This document shows positions 45,192 to 55,520 of a stretch of DNA of 64,000 nt, piece after piece. Origin of the DNA: Nocardioides sp. Root122 (GTDB lineage Bacteria; Actinomycetota; Actinomycetes; Propionibacteriales; Nocardioidaceae); assembly GCF_001425025.1 (NCBI RefSeq), contig NZ_LMDE01000006.1, positions 24,609 to 88,608 on the forward strand, given 5' to 3'. The translations under genes were made by a program, and so were the position numbers. The notes beneath the pieces are model-generated. The model was not told where the DNA came from. It was given only the letters and a program-made list of their open reading frames with translations, and searched no databases. Positions within the stretch are counted from its first letter, which is position 1. Every line of letters starts with the position of its first letter.

Positions 45192-45955
45192 GAGAGCCAG
45201 ATCGGGATCACGGACAGCACGATCAGCGCGGCCGCGACCACGTTGACGACGGGGGCCTGGTTGGGCCGGAAGAGGTTCTGGTAGATCCAGATCGGCAGGG
45301 TCTGGATGCCCGTCCCGGCGGTGAACGTCGTCACGATGATCTCGTCGAAGGACAGCGCGAACGACAGCAGCGCGCCCGCGAGCAGGGCCGAGCGCATCAT
45401 CGGAAGCGTCACCGACCAGAACGTGCGGAAGGTGCCGGCACCGAGGTCCATCGACGCCTCCTCCAGGTTGCCGCCGAGGCGGCGCAGGCGGGCGATCGCG
45501 TTGTTGAAGACCGTGACGATGCAGAAGGTGGCGTGCGAGACGACGAGGGAGAAGAAGCCGAGCTCGATGCCGAACATGGTGAGGAACGCGTTGGCGAGGG
45601 CGATGCCGGTCACCACGCCGGGCAGCGCGATCGGCAGGATGATCAGCAGCGACACGGTGTCGCGGCCGAAGAACCGGAAGCGCTGCAACGCCAGGGCGGC
45701 CATCGTGCCGAGCACCAGCGCGACGGCCGTCGCCACGAGCGCGACCTCCACCGAGACGACGATCGCGTCGCGGGCGCCGGGGTTCTCCAGCGCCGACGAC
45801 CACCACTTCGTGGTGTAGCCCGGCGGGGGCCACTCGAAGGTGCGCGAGGTGTTGAACGAGTTCAGCACCACGAGCGCGAGCGGCGCGTAGACGAACAGCA
45901 GCACCAGCCCGGTGCAGACCAGCAGCACCGCCCGGGTCGCCCTCGAGAAGCTCAT
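45146..45955 (-). CDS. potC: ABC transporter permease (PotC-like)
   Basis: A 269-residue permease with six helices (LLVCTGLVLLFVYAPLALVVL, LLIILPIALPGVVTGIALA) and the EAA loop LEEASMDLGAGTFRTFWSVTLP that contacts the ATPase. PotC group features include the SFNTSR periplasmic start and SLSFDEIIVT-like FALSFDEIIVTTF. It begins 16 bp after potB and ends inside the convergent pcs gene. Confidence 0.85.
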   Translation of the reverse strand: MSFSRATRAVLLVCTGLVLLFVYAPLALVVLNSFNTSRTFEWPPPGYTTKWWSSALENPGARDAIVVSVEVALVATAVALVLGTMAALALQRFRFFGRDTVSLLIILPIALPGVVTGIALANAFLTMFGIELGFFSLVVSHATFCIVTVFNNAIARLRRLGGNLEEASMDLGAGTFRTFWSVTLPMMRSALLAGALLSFALSFDEIIVTTFTAGTGIQTLPIWIYQNLFRPNQAPVVNVVAAALIVLSVIPIWLSQKLAGADESVAAAR

Positions 45956-45971
45956 CCGCGCTCCCCCTCCC

Positions 45972-46838
45972 TCACAGCGAGTCCAGTGCGCCCGTGCGGC
46001 GCACGGCGGTCAGGTAGACCAGCATCACCGCGACCGGGATGGTCGCGACGGCCGCGGCGAACGGCAGGTTGTTGCCGGTGAGGAACGAGTCGTAGACGAC
46101 GTTGCCGAGCATCTGGTTGGCCCCGCCGACGATCTTGACCGCGATGTAGTCGCCGAGCGTGAGGGAGAACGTGAAGATCGACCCGGCGACCGCGGCGGGG
46201 AACAGCACGGGCAGCACGACGCGTCGCATCGTCGTGGCCGTCGACGCGCCGAGGTCCGCGGAGGCCTCGATCAGCGAGGTCGGCAGCCGCTCCAGTCCGG
46301 CGTACATCGGCAGGATCATGTAGGGCAGCCACAGGTAGGACAGCGTCAGGACGGTCGCGGTGAGCCCGTAGCCCGGCGAGACGCCGAGCGCGTCGAGCGG
46401 ACCGCCGTTGGCGAACATCGCCCGCCACGCATAGGCCTTGACGAGGTACGACGCCCACAGCGGCGTCAGCACGGCGATCACCAGCAGGCGCTGGCGCCGC
46501 GGCGAGGCGACCTTGGCCATGTAGAGCGCGATCGGGAAGGCCAGCAGGGCGTCGATCACGGTCACCGCGGCGGCGGTCACCAGCGTGCGGCCGGTGATCG
46601 TGCGGTAGACGTCGAGGGTGAACAGGTCCCGGTAGTTGTCCAGGTTCCAGATCCGCTGGATGTTGCCGCCGAACGCGTCGACGGTCCACAGCGAGGTGAT
46701 GAACAGCGCCGCCAGCGATCCCAGGTAGAGCACGCCCAGCCACAGCATCGGGGGCCCCAGCAGGAGCCCCAGGCGCAGGCGGGGGTGGCGGTGGAGCACA
46801 CCCGCTCCACCGCCTCCCGGCGGACGCCGTCCGACCAC
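45972..46838 (-). CDS. potB: ABC transporter permease (PotB-like)
   Basis: A 288-residue permease. The first 25 residues are polar, then six helices with the EAA loop LIEASADLGASTATTMRRVVLP and the PotB-type SLTLGDYIAVKIVGGANQMLG. It pairs with PotC in a heterodimeric polyamine-type importer. A GTG at 46838, three bases after the potD stop, is taken as start, though internal starts are possible. Confidence 0.85.
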   Translation of the reverse strand: MVGRRPPGGGGAGVLHRHPRLRLGLLLGPPMLWLGVLYLGSLAALFITSLWTVDAFGGNIQRIWNLDNYRDLFTLDVYRTITGRTLVTAAAVTVIDALLAFPIALYMAKVASPRRQRLLVIAVLTPLWASYLVKAYAWRAMFANGGPLDALGVSPGYGLTATVLTLSYLWLPYMILPMYAGLERLPTSLIEASADLGASTATTMRRVVLPVLFPAAVAGSIFTFSLTLGDYIAVKIVGGANQMLGNVVYDSFLTGNNLPFAAAVATIPVAVMLVYLTAVRRTGALDSL

Positions 46839-46841
46839 GCG

Positions 46842-48056
46842 TCAGCCCTTGATCTCGGTCCAGGCCCGGGTCCAGTCCTGGTAGGTCGTGCACTGCACGT
46901 CGGTCCGGCCGTCGAGGCACTGCTCGATCGGCGTCGTCCAGTAGTGGATCTGCTCGGCGTAGGCCTCGTCACCGGCGTGGTAGGAGTCGCAGAACCCCTT
47001 GCTGGTGAGGTCGCACGCCTTCTCGTTGGCGGGCGCCTCGCCGAACCACTCCGCGACGGCCGCGTTGGCCTCCGGGCTGATGATGTGGTCGAGCCAGGCA
47101 TAGGCGCAGCTCTCGTGCTCGGTCTTCGACGACACCATCCAGGTGTCCGACCAGCCGGTCGCGCCCTCCTCGGGCAGGATCGCCTCGACCGGGGTCTTCT
47201 CGCTCTGGGCGAGGTTGACGATCACCTGCCACGTCGTGCCGACGACCGAGTCGCCGGTCTTGAACGCCTGGGTCTCCTTGAGGTAGTCCGACCAGTACTC
47301 CCCCACGTTCTCGCGCTGCTTCTTGAGCAGGTCCACCGCCGCGGCGAGCTGGTCCTCGTCGAGGGCGTAGGGGTCCTCGATGCCGAGGTCGGGCTGGGTC
47401 TTGGAGAGGTAGAGCGCCGCATCGGCGATGTAGATCGGCGAGTCGTACGCCGTCACCTTCCCGGCGTGGGCAGAGGCGTCGTCGAAGACCGCGCTCCAGC
47501 TCGTGGGGGCCGGGCTGACCTCCTCGGTGTTGTACATCAGCAGGTTGGCGCCGTAGCCGTGCGGGACGCCGTACATCTGGCCGTCGACGGAGTTCCAGTC
47601 GCGGTCCTTGAGGAAGGACCACACGTCGGCGTAGTTGTCGATCAGGTCGGTGTTGACCGGTGCGACGTCGCCGCCGGCGATGAGGCGCAGCGACGCGTCA
47701 CCTGAGGCCGAGACGACGTCGTACTGGCCCGACTTCATCAGGTTCACCGCCTCGTCGGAGGTGTTGAAGTACTTCACATCGACCTGGCAGCCGGTCTCCT
47801 CCTCGAAGGGCGTGACCCAGTCGACGGCCTTGTCGGTGGAGCCGTCCTCGGCGTAACCCGGCCAGGCCAGCACGCTGAGGCTGCCCTCGGGCTCACCGAG
47901 CTCCCCGGCCATGGGGACGTCGGGCGCGGTGAAGCCGCCCTGCGCCTCCGAGCCGGAGCCGCCACCGCCGTCGTCGTCGCCCGACGAGGTGCCGCACCCC
48001 GTCAGTGCCAGCGCGAGCACCGCCGCGGCGGCGGTGAACATCGTGGTCCGCTTCAT
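46842..48056 (-). CDS. potD: Polyamine-type substrate-binding lipoprotein (PotD-like)
   Basis: A 404-residue extracellular lipoprotein: signal peptide with lipobox LTGC (Cys21), a Gly/Ser/Asp linker, then a PotD-type binding fold (LSVLAWPGYAEDGSTDKAVDW, FNTSDEAVNLMKSGQYDVVSASGD, GVPHGYGANLLMYNTEEV). It is somewhat longer than spermidine/putrescine-binding protein and has added cysteines at the C-terminal end (KACDLTSKGFCDSY). Substrate is likely a polyamine or related cation. ATGA overlap with potA. Confidence 0.85.
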   Translation of the reverse strand: MKRTTMFTAAAAVLALALTGCGTSSGDDDGGGGSGSEAQGGFTAPDVPMAGELGEPEGSLSVLAWPGYAEDGSTDKAVDWVTPFEEETGCQVDVKYFNTSDEAVNLMKSGQYDVVSASGDASLRLIAGGDVAPVNTDLIDNYADVWSFLKDRDWNSVDGQMYGVPHGYGANLLMYNTEEVSPAPTSWSAVFDDASAHAGKVTAYDSPIYIADAALYLSKTQPDLGIEDPYALDEDQLAAAVDLLKKQRENVGEYWSDYLKETQAFKTGDSVVGTTWQVIVNLAQSEKTPVEAILPEEGATGWSDTWMVSSKTEHESCAYAWLDHIISPEANAAVAEWFGEAPANEKACDLTSKGFCDSYHAGDEAYAEQIHYWTTPIEQCLDGRTDVQCTTYQDWTRAWTEIKG

Positions 48057-49129
48057 GACTTCTCCTCCTGGTCGTGCTGGTCGTGCTCGGGGTGCTGGTG
48101 CTCCGGCGCGCGGCCGGAGAGGTCGATGACGTGCTCGTCGGCCCAGCCGACGGTGACGTCCTGCCCCCGGCGGCCCAGCGCCTGGTCGGTCCCGCCGTGG
48201 AGGTTCTGGCGCAGGACCGTGAGGGTCGGACCGGCGTCGAGCTCGACGACGTAGTGGTTGACCGACCCGAGGTAGACCACGTCGGTCACCGTGCCGCGGA
48301 CGGACGTGAAGCCGGCCTCGACCTCGGAGTCGAGGTGCACCTTCTCGGGTCGGATGCTGAAGGTCCCCTCCCGGCCGATGACCGTGCGGGCGGCCTGCCC
48401 CGTGAGCAGGTTCGAGGTGCCGACGAAACCGGCCACGAACGCCGTGGCCGGGTTCTCGTAGAGCTCGGCGGGAGTGGCCACCTGCTCGACGCGGCCGTCG
48501 CGGAAGACGGCGATGCGGTCGCTCATCGTCAGCGCCTCCTCCTGGTCATGCGTCACGAAGACGAACGTGATCCCGACCTCGCGCTGGAGCTGCTTGAGCT
48601 CGAGCTGCATCTCACGGCGGAGCTTGAGGTCGAGGGCGCCGAGCGGCTCGTCGAGCAGCAGCACCGTGGGCCGGTTGACGAGGGCGCGCGCCAGGGCGAC
48701 CCGCTGCCGCTGGCCGCCGGAGAGCTGCGTGGGCCGCCGGGCGGCGTACGGTCCGAGCTGGACCGACTCCAGCGCCGCCATCGCGCGCTCGCGCCGCTGC
48801 GCCTTGGGCACCTTCTTCACCCGCAGGCCGTACTCGACGTTGGCGAGGACGTCCATGTGCGGGAACAGCGCGTAGTCCTGGAAGACCGTGTTGACGTCGC
48901 GCGCGAACGGCGCGCGGTCGGTGACGTCGGAGCCGGCGAGCATCACGCGCCCCGACGTGACCTGCTCGAAGCCGGCGATCATCCGCAGCACAGTGGTCTT
49001 GCCCGACCCGCTCGGCCCGAGCATCGAGAAGAACTCGCCGTTCTCGATCCGCAGGTCGACGTGGTCGACCGCCGTCACGGGACCGAAGGACTTCGTGACG
49101 TCGACCAGCTCGACGGCGGGCGTGCTCAT
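48053..49129 (-). CDS. potA: ABC transporter ATPase (PotA-like)
   Basis: A 358-residue ATPase. Walker A GPSGSGKT is at residues 38-45, the signature is LSGGQRQR, Walker B LLLDEPLGALD, switch His in FVTHDQEEAL. The C-terminal TOBE domain (GTFSIRPEKVHLD) is of the PotA/MalK type, and a His/Glu/Asp-rich tail ends the protein. It powers the potB-potC importer. GGTGGAGGAG lies before the ATG. Confidence 0.9.
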   Translation of the reverse strand: MSTPAVELVDVTKSFGPVTAVDHVDLRIENGEFFSMLGPSGSGKTTVLRMIAGFEQVTSGRVMLAGSDVTDRAPFARDVNTVFQDYALFPHMDVLANVEYGLRVKKVPKAQRRERAMAALESVQLGPYAARRPTQLSGGQRQRVALARALVNRPTVLLLDEPLGALDLKLRREMQLELKQLQREVGITFVFVTHDQEEALTMSDRIAVFRDGRVEQVATPAELYENPATAFVAGFVGTSNLLTGQAARTVIGREGTFSIRPEKVHLDSEVEAGFTSVRGTVTDVVYLGSVNHYVVELDAGPTLTVLRQNLHGGTDQALGRRGQDVTVGWADEHVIDLSGRAPEHQHPEHDQHDQEEKS

Positions 49130-49255
49130 GCTGCGTGCTCCTCCACCTCAGGACGATGGAATGCGTTGCGAAGCACACAGTAGGGCTTCGGTACCACGCG
49201 TGAACACGGCTCACAGGTCACGATTCGGTGCAGGAACCCCCCAGCCGGGACGCAA

Positions 49256-49283
49256 CAAGGCCCCCGCCGGAGCGGGGGCCTTG
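49256..49283 (-). terminator. Rho-independent-like terminator of groEL2
   Basis: CAAGGCCCCCGC and its complement form a perfect 12-bp stem with a 4-base loop, 27 bp beyond the groEL2 stop. On the groEL2 strand TTGTTGC follows the stem, giving a weak U-run. It also separates groEL2 from the pot promoter. Confidence 0.75.
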
Positions 49284-49309
49284 CTGATGGTGCGGGGTTC
49301 AGGCGCGGA

Positions 49310-51046
<1,737 letters not shown>

Positions 51047-51064
51047 TCAGCGTCACCTGGGTCG

Positions 51065-51091
51065 TTGTCACTCTCATGACGAGAGTGCCAG
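51065..51091. promoter_or_regulatory. Second, degenerate CIRCE-like operator of groEL2
   Basis: TTGTCACTC-N9-GAGTGCCAG matches the CIRCE consensus at 7 of 9 positions in each arm and has the exact 9-base spacer. It lies 8 bp from the first CIRCE, just downstream of the predicted transcription start. Confidence 0.65.
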
Positions 51092-51096
51092 CCTCA

Positions 51097-51125
51097 TGTT
51101 TAGCACTCGACCCCCGAGAGTGCAA
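51097..51125 (-). promoter_or_regulatory. groEL2 promoter embedded in CIRCE
   Basis: On the minus strand TTGCAC (51120-51125) and TAAACA (51097-51102) are exactly 17 bp apart, a good housekeeping sigma promoter. Both boxes overlap the arms of the first CIRCE, so HrcA binding would directly block RNA polymerase. Confidence 0.75.
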
Positions 51126-51126
51126 A
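51100..51126. promoter_or_regulatory. CIRCE operator (HrcA site)
   Basis: TTAGCACTC-N9-GAGTGCAAA matches the CIRCE inverted repeat TTAGCACTC-N9-GAGTGCTAA with one mismatch. HrcA bound here represses chaperonin genes until heat stress. Confidence 0.92.
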
Positions 51127-51151
51127 CGCCGCCCCGGGGTCCGGGACGGCG
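51127..51151 (-). terminator. Terminator of the TadG-like gene
   Basis: An 11-bp stem with one mismatch (CGCCGCCCCGG against CCGGGACGGCG) and a 3-base loop, 21 bp after the minus-strand stop. On that strand TTTGC follows the stem. It directly abuts the groEL2 CIRCE, insulating it from read-through. Confidence 0.6.
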
Positions 51152-51172
51152 TGTGCAGGGGTCGTGCGGGGG

Positions 51173-52975
51173 CTACTCGATGAGGCGGACGGGCTCGCCG
51201 TCGATGCGGGCGGTCCACGTGGTCGCGTCGGTGACCTGACCCGAGCCGAAGCTGACCTTGACCCGGAACCAGCAGCCACCCTGGCTGGTGACCGTGCAGC
51301 TGTAGGTGCTGGGGATCGGGACGCGGATCTCCTGGTACTTGCCGTTGTAGCCGCTCGGCGTGATGCCGGTGATCTTGCAGTCGCTCAACGGCCCGTTGGT
51401 GACGCCCGTTCCCCTGCAGTTCTGCAGGTACGTCGGGAGGTTGATCGCGTCCACCGGCTTGAGCACCTGGACCGAGCCGCTGCTGGCACCCTCACCGACG
51501 TCGAAGAAGCTGATGACGAGCGACTTGTTGGCCGCTGCCGGCGGCACGCGCACGAGGTTGAACTCGGTCGACGCGGAGTCGGAGTTGGCGAAGATGCGCA
51601 TCTTCTCGTAGGCGGCCACGGAGATGCCGCCGGCCGGTGCGGAGGTGACCGCTCGCAGGCCGAAGTTGTTCGTGCCGGTGCCGCGGACGGCCGTGTCGTC
51701 GCCGGTCTGCGAGTAGACGCGGCCGTTGCCGGCATAGCCTCCGTTGCCGTCCGGCGTGCCGCCCAGCGAGACGTTGTTGCGGACCTGGAGGTAGTAGTCG
51801 CCCGCCTGGGTGGGCGTGAAGGTGCACAGGTCCACCCACTGGTGGAAGACGGCGGCGAGGCTCGGGTTGTAGTCGCTGTCGTCGGACTTGAGCGCCTCCA
51901 GGGAGACCTGGTTGGCGTTGTAGCCGGCGTACTGGCGCACGCAGTTGGGCTCGGGTGCTCCCTGCCAGGGCACGAGCGTGTCGATCGGGCGCCGCAGTGC
52001 GAACGACGTGACGCCGGCGTTCTCGCTGCCCGAGTAGAGGCTGGCGTTGGGGTCGTCACCGGTGCAGAAGCCGTTCGGCTTGCTGGTGTCGGCGTAGCCG
52101 CCCCACGTGGTGCCGGTGCGCCAGTAGCGCTGACGCGCGTCGTTGGCACGGGGGTTCCACGTGCCGCCCCAGCCCGAGGGCGGCGCGGTCGTGCTGCCCG
52201 GGGTGTTGTACGGCTCGCTGGTGCACCGCGAGCCGGTGCTCACGTAGGCGGGGTCGTAGACCTGCAGCCGGACGCTCTGGCCGACGCCGCTCGCGGCGAC
52301 GCGCACGAGGTAGAAGAACCCCTTGGCGTCGAAGTCGTTGTTCCTCCCGCTGGTGCAGTTGTCCTCGCCGCCACCGCAGTAGCGGGTCTCGAACTGGGCA
52401 CCCTGGTTCTTGTCGACGTCGGGCCCGGCGATGGCGCCCCAGAACTGCGGGACGCGCGGGCAGATGGCCGGCGGGGGCACCTTGATCGCGGTGCCCGAGG
52501 GAGTGGTGCTGGAGCTGCCGTCGGGCTCGTTGCCGAAGACGTTGCACGGGCTTCCCATCGGAGCCGGGCCGTTGAAGTCGGCCGTCGCGGAGCGCCGCAT
52601 GGTCGAGGTCGGGATGCCGAAGGTCTTGGCGAAGGCGTTGTCGACACGCGAGGAGACCGTGACCTTGAGCTGGGTCGGCTTCTCGCCGACGGCGACGGCG
52701 ACCGACGTGGTGCCGGAGTTGGGGAAGCCGTTGTCCTCGGCGACCTCGATGGCACGGGCCCTCGCCGCGGCGAAGTCGTCGGGCATGTACGTCACACCGG
52801 CCGTCGCCGCGGCGTCCGCGGCGGCCTGGACCCGTTGCAGCTCGACGTAGAGGCGTGCGACATCCACGGTGACGGCACCGAGGGGCAGCGCGATGAACGA
52901 GAAGAACAGGGCGACGATCACGGCCGTGGCACCGATCTCGTCACGTCGCCGGCTGCTGAGGTGGAAGAGCTTCAC
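51173..52975 (-). CDS. TadG-like pilus assembly / envelope protein
   Basis: About 600 residues. It starts with the TadG N-terminus ([37 protein letters not shown]), a prepilin-like hydrophobic segment after a basic stretch, followed by [10 protein letters not shown]. The rest is a large exported region with many cysteines (for example CGGGEDNC) and Gly/Asn/Ser-rich beta-type sequence I do not recognise. I prefer the GTG at 52975, with GGACGG upstream, over an ATG 27 bases earlier that overlaps tadE. Likely surface or pilus-associated. Confidence 0.75.
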   Translation of the reverse strand: MKLFHLSSRRRDEIGATAVIVALFFSFIALPLGAVTVDVARLYVELQRVQAAADAAATAGVTYMPDDFAAARARAIEVAEDNGFPNSGTTSVAVAVGEKPTQLKVTVSSRVDNAFAKTFGIPTSTMRRSATADFNGPAPMGSPCNVFGNEPDGSSSTTPSGTAIKVPPPAICPRVPQFWGAIAGPDVDKNQGAQFETRYCGGGEDNCTSGRNNDFDAKGFFYLVRVAASGVGQSVRLQVYDPAYVSTGSRCTSEPYNTPGSTTAPPSGWGGTWNPRANDARQRYWRTGTTWGGYADTSKPNGFCTGDDPNASLYSGSENAGVTSFALRRPIDTLVPWQGAPEPNCVRQYAGYNANQVSLEALKSDDSDYNPSLAAVFHQWVDLCTFTPTQAGDYYLQVRNNVSLGGTPDGNGGYAGNGRVYSQTGDDTAVRGTGTNNFGLRAVTSAPAGGISVAAYEKMRIFANSDSASTEFNLVRVPPAAANKSLVISFFDVGEGASSGSVQVLKPVDAINLPTYLQNCRGTGVTNGPLSDCKITGITPSGYNGKYQEIRVPIPSTYSCTVTSQGGCWFRVKVSFGSGQVTDATTWTARIDGEPVRLIE

Positions 52976-52988
52976 GTCGGCCGTCCGA

Positions 52989-53639
52989 TCAGTTGTGCGC
53001 ATTGGGGGTGCCGGGCTTGCAGGTGTCCTGGGTGAGCGGCTCGAACTTCATGACGGTCCGCTCGGTCATCACCTTGTCGCCGCCCATGAACCCGCCGACG
53101 AGCCCGGACATCCAGTTGTGGTTGGCGCGCAGTGCGACGCCGACCGAGTCCGACTGGTTGACACAGGCGTTCACCGAGGCCGAGGACCAGGAGCCGCTGG
53201 CGTAGCGGAACTTGTTCAGCCCGGCGTCCCAGACGTACTTCACGCAGTTGGTCGGGCAGCTGGTCGGGATCGTGGTGCCGGTGCCGGGATACCCGGCCGT
53301 GTTCGCCTTGTAGATCATCACCCACTGGATGTCGTCGGCGTTCATGGCCATACCGGCGGTCTGCATGGTGTCGGCAGCAGCCTGGGCGAATCCCGGCGCG
53401 TTGGCCGGCGTGCACGGCGGCGGGTCGGCGCTCGCCTGGCACGTGCCCGGTCCAGCGTCCGCGGCGGCCGACGCCGACCGCGCTCCCGCACGCACGCTGC
53501 TGCTCATGGACACGTAGTCCTTCATGTACAGCCCGAGCTCGACGGTGCCGAGGAGGAAGGTGAGCAGGAGCGGCACCACCAGCGCGAACTCGACGGCGGA
53601 TGCGCCCCGCTCGTCACGTCGCCTGCGGAATGTGCTCAT
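52989..53639 (-). CDS. TadE-like pseudopilin family protein
   Basis: A 216-residue protein with the TadE N-terminus: basic RRRRDERGASAVEFALVVPLLLTFLLGTVELGLYM, in which Glu at the fifth position of the mature part is typical. The exported part has paired cysteines (CQASADPPPC, CPTNC). In Tad systems TadE/F minor pilins need the TadV peptidase and the TadA motor, none of which is in this window. The ATG at 53639 has GGGAGC. Confidence 0.82.
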   Translation of the reverse strand: MSTFRRRRDERGASAVEFALVVPLLLTFLLGTVELGLYMKDYVSMSSSVRAGARSASAAADAGPGTCQASADPPPCTPANAPGFAQAAADTMQTAGMAMNADDIQWVMIYKANTAGYPGTGTTIPTSCPTNCVKYVWDAGLNKFRYASGSWSSASVNACVNQSDSVGVALRANHNWMSGLVGGFMGGDKVMTERTVMKFEPLTQDTCKPGTPNAHN

Positions 53640-53774
53640 CGACTGCTCCCTCGTTGACCCTGCCCCGGACGACCCACGCCCGAGCGGGATCCAGTGTGCG
53701 TGGTGCCGGGCAGAACGGTCCCGACGTTGACGCACGCTAGTGACAGCGGACCAAGGATGCCTCAGCCCCGCGGA

Positions 53775-53809
53775 CGGACTTAATAGTCCGAAATGACCAC
53801 TTGCGGACT
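53775..53809. promoter_or_regulatory. Triple CGGACT half-site, operator-like
   Basis: CGGACT occurs at 53775, inverted as AGTCCG at 53785 (forming CGGACTTAATAGTCCG) and again direct at 53804. The AT-rich centre stands out in this GC-rich DNA. It lies in the 184-bp region upstream of tadE, after the ATP-grasp gene. Confidence 0.5.
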
Positions 53810-53823
53810 AGGCCGAGCGCACG

Positions 53824-54666
53824 CTAACGCTCCAGCGCGGACTGGACCAGGTCGGCGAAGGGAGCCGCGTTGGCGGGCGAGACGTCGAGGTAGAGGCCGG
53901 GCTCGATCAGCTCCAGCTCGCTGACCACCCAGGCGCCCTCCCAGTGCAGGAGGTCGACGCGCAGGTAGTCCATCGGCCGGCCGAAGCGCTCCGCCATCAC
54001 GGCGTGCGCGCGCCGCGCGAGGTCGCCGACCTCGCCGGTCTCCACGGCCCGGACCACGCCGCCGAACTCCTCGTGGACGCGTACGTCGCCCCTGCCGGCG
54101 GGCAGCTTGTCGAAGCGCTGGGTGAGCCGCCCGCCGAGGACGTAGACCGAGACCTCGCCGCGGGTGTGGATCGACTCGACGAGAGGCTGCACGACGACGG
54201 CGCCACGGTCCACGTGCGACGCCGCCTGGTCCTCCTCGAGGCCCGCCTCGAGGATCACCAGGCCGTCCCCGCCGGCACCGATCGCGGGCTTGACCACGGC
54301 CGTCCCGAGCGCATCGACGGCCGCGACCAGCTGGGTCGCGCTGGTGACCCAGGCGGTGGGCACGGCGGGGAGGGAGTCGAGGTCGAGGAGGTAGCGCTTG
54401 TCGTGGTTCCACGCGAAGACGTCGGCACCGTTGAGCAGGCGTGCCTGGTCGAGCGAGCGCGCCCATGCGAGGAACTCCGTGGGGCGCTGGACGTAGTCCC
54501 AGGTCGAGCGCACTGCGACCAGGTCGGCAGCGGCCCAGTCCACGGCGGGGTCGTCCCAGCGTGCCCAGGACGCGTCGATCCCGCGGGAGGCGAGCTCGGC
54601 GTCGAGCACAGCGGCGCCCGGCTCGCCCTCGGGCAGGTCTGCGCTGGTGGCGAGGAGGACGCTCAT
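53824..54666 (-). CDS. ATP-grasp domain protein
   Basis: A 280-residue ATP-grasp enzyme, RimK/DcsG-like in style: VAVRSTWDYVQRPTEF, the nucleotide-binding AVVKPAIGAGGDGLVIL, VVVQPLVESIHTRGEVSVYVLGG and metal ligands in LRVDLLHWEGAWVVSELELIEPGLYL. It would join a carboxylate to an amine or thiol with ATP. The substrate is unknown. ATGA overlap with the preceding methyltransferase gene suggests one pathway. Confidence 0.8.
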   Translation of the reverse strand: MSVLLATSADLPEGEPGAAVLDAELASRGIDASWARWDDPAVDWAAADLVAVRSTWDYVQRPTEFLAWARSLDQARLLNGADVFAWNHDKRYLLDLDSLPAVPTAWVTSATQLVAAVDALGTAVVKPAIGAGGDGLVILEAGLEEDQAASHVDRGAVVVQPLVESIHTRGEVSVYVLGGRLTQRFDKLPAGRGDVRVHEEFGGVVRAVETGEVGDLARRAHAVMAERFGRPMDYLRVDLLHWEGAWVVSELELIEPGLYLDVSPANAAPFADLVQSALER

Positions 54667-55511
54667 GCCGGGTCGGCGGGCGGCTCGGACGAGCCGTAGA
54701 AGTGGCCGGAGGCCTGCTCCTTGTTGGTGCCCTCGCGGTTGTCGCCCTTCTCGATGATCACGAGGTTGTGGTAGCAGTGCACCGCCCGGACCCACTGGTC
54801 GGTGTAGGTGGGCTCGTAGCCGTCGATGAGGAACTCCTCGTGGTTGAGCCCGTCGACGAGGTCCTTCACGAGGTCCATCGACGTGCCCGGCGCACGCGGG
54901 TCGAGCTGGCCGCCCCAGGCGGGCCAGTAGGAGGTCTGGGTGTCCTCGATGCAGTAGATGCCGCCGTCGGGCATCAGGGGGAAGAGGATCCGGAACGACT
55001 CGCGCACGTGTTCCGGGATGTGGCTCCCGTCGTCGATCACGACGAGCGGGGCGCCCTGCTCCTCGATGATCCGGTGGAGCACCTCGGGGTCGGTCTGGTC
55101 GCCGAGGTAGGCGTGGATGTGGCCGCGCGTCAGCCACGACTTGTCCTCGATGTCGAGGCCGACGATGCGCGCCCTGGGGAAGAACCAGCGCCACATCTTC
55201 ATCGAGGCACCGCTCTTGCGACGCTTCTTGTAGCCACCGATCCCGAGCTCGAGCAGGGTGAAGGACTCCCCGCGCAGGTGCTGCAGGTGCCGCTCGTAGT
55301 GGGGCGTGTACTTGTGGACGCCCCACTTGTCGGTGCGGAACTCGATGGCGAGCTCGGTCAGGTTGCTGGCCAGCAGCCGGCGTCGGCGCTCGGCCTTCTT
55401 CTGCTCCGGGGTCGGCTCGTCCGGGGTCGGGGGCGGGGACGCCTGCATGCGACCGGCCTTCTGGGCCGCCTTCTTGACGACCTCGCCGGCCCGTCGAGCA
55501 GTGGTGCGCAC
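54663..55511 (-). CDS. CmcI/macrocin-O-methyltransferase-like methyltransferase
   Basis: A 282-residue protein with a basic, helical N-terminus and a class I methyltransferase domain: FTLLELGIGGYKKRRKSG is motif I, RIVGLDIEDKSWL motif II, VVIDDGSHIPEHVRESFRILFP and GGIYCIEDTQTSYWP later motifs. The DDGSH and EDxxTSYWP blocks mark the family of sugar or antibiotic O-methyltransferases (TylF/CmcI-related), often found near surface polysaccharide genes. It has a GTG start and is coupled to the ATP-grasp gene. Confidence 0.8.
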   Translation of the reverse strand: MRTTARRAGEVVKKAAQKAGRMQASPPPTPDEPTPEQKKAERRRRLLASNLTELAIEFRTDKWGVHKYTPHYERHLQHLRGESFTLLELGIGGYKKRRKSGASMKMWRWFFPRARIVGLDIEDKSWLTRGHIHAYLGDQTDPEVLHRIIEEQGAPLVVIDDGSHIPEHVRESFRILFPLMPDGGIYCIEDTQTSYWPAWGGQLDPRAPGTSMDLVKDLVDGLNHEEFLIDGYEPTYTDQWVRAVHCYHNLVIIEKGDNREGTNKEQASGHFYGSSEPPADPA

Positions 55512-55520
55512 GTGCGAACC

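Noticed and set aside
49130..49255. Promoter of the pot operon
   Set aside because: A TACTGT -10-like box exists, but no acceptable -35 at the right distance was found, so it is not listed.
53824..55511. ATP-grasp plus methyltransferase considered as a RiPP (graspetide) cluster
   Set aside because: No short precursor-like reading frame with acidic core repeats lies beside them, and the ATP-grasp is closer in style to free amino acid ligases.
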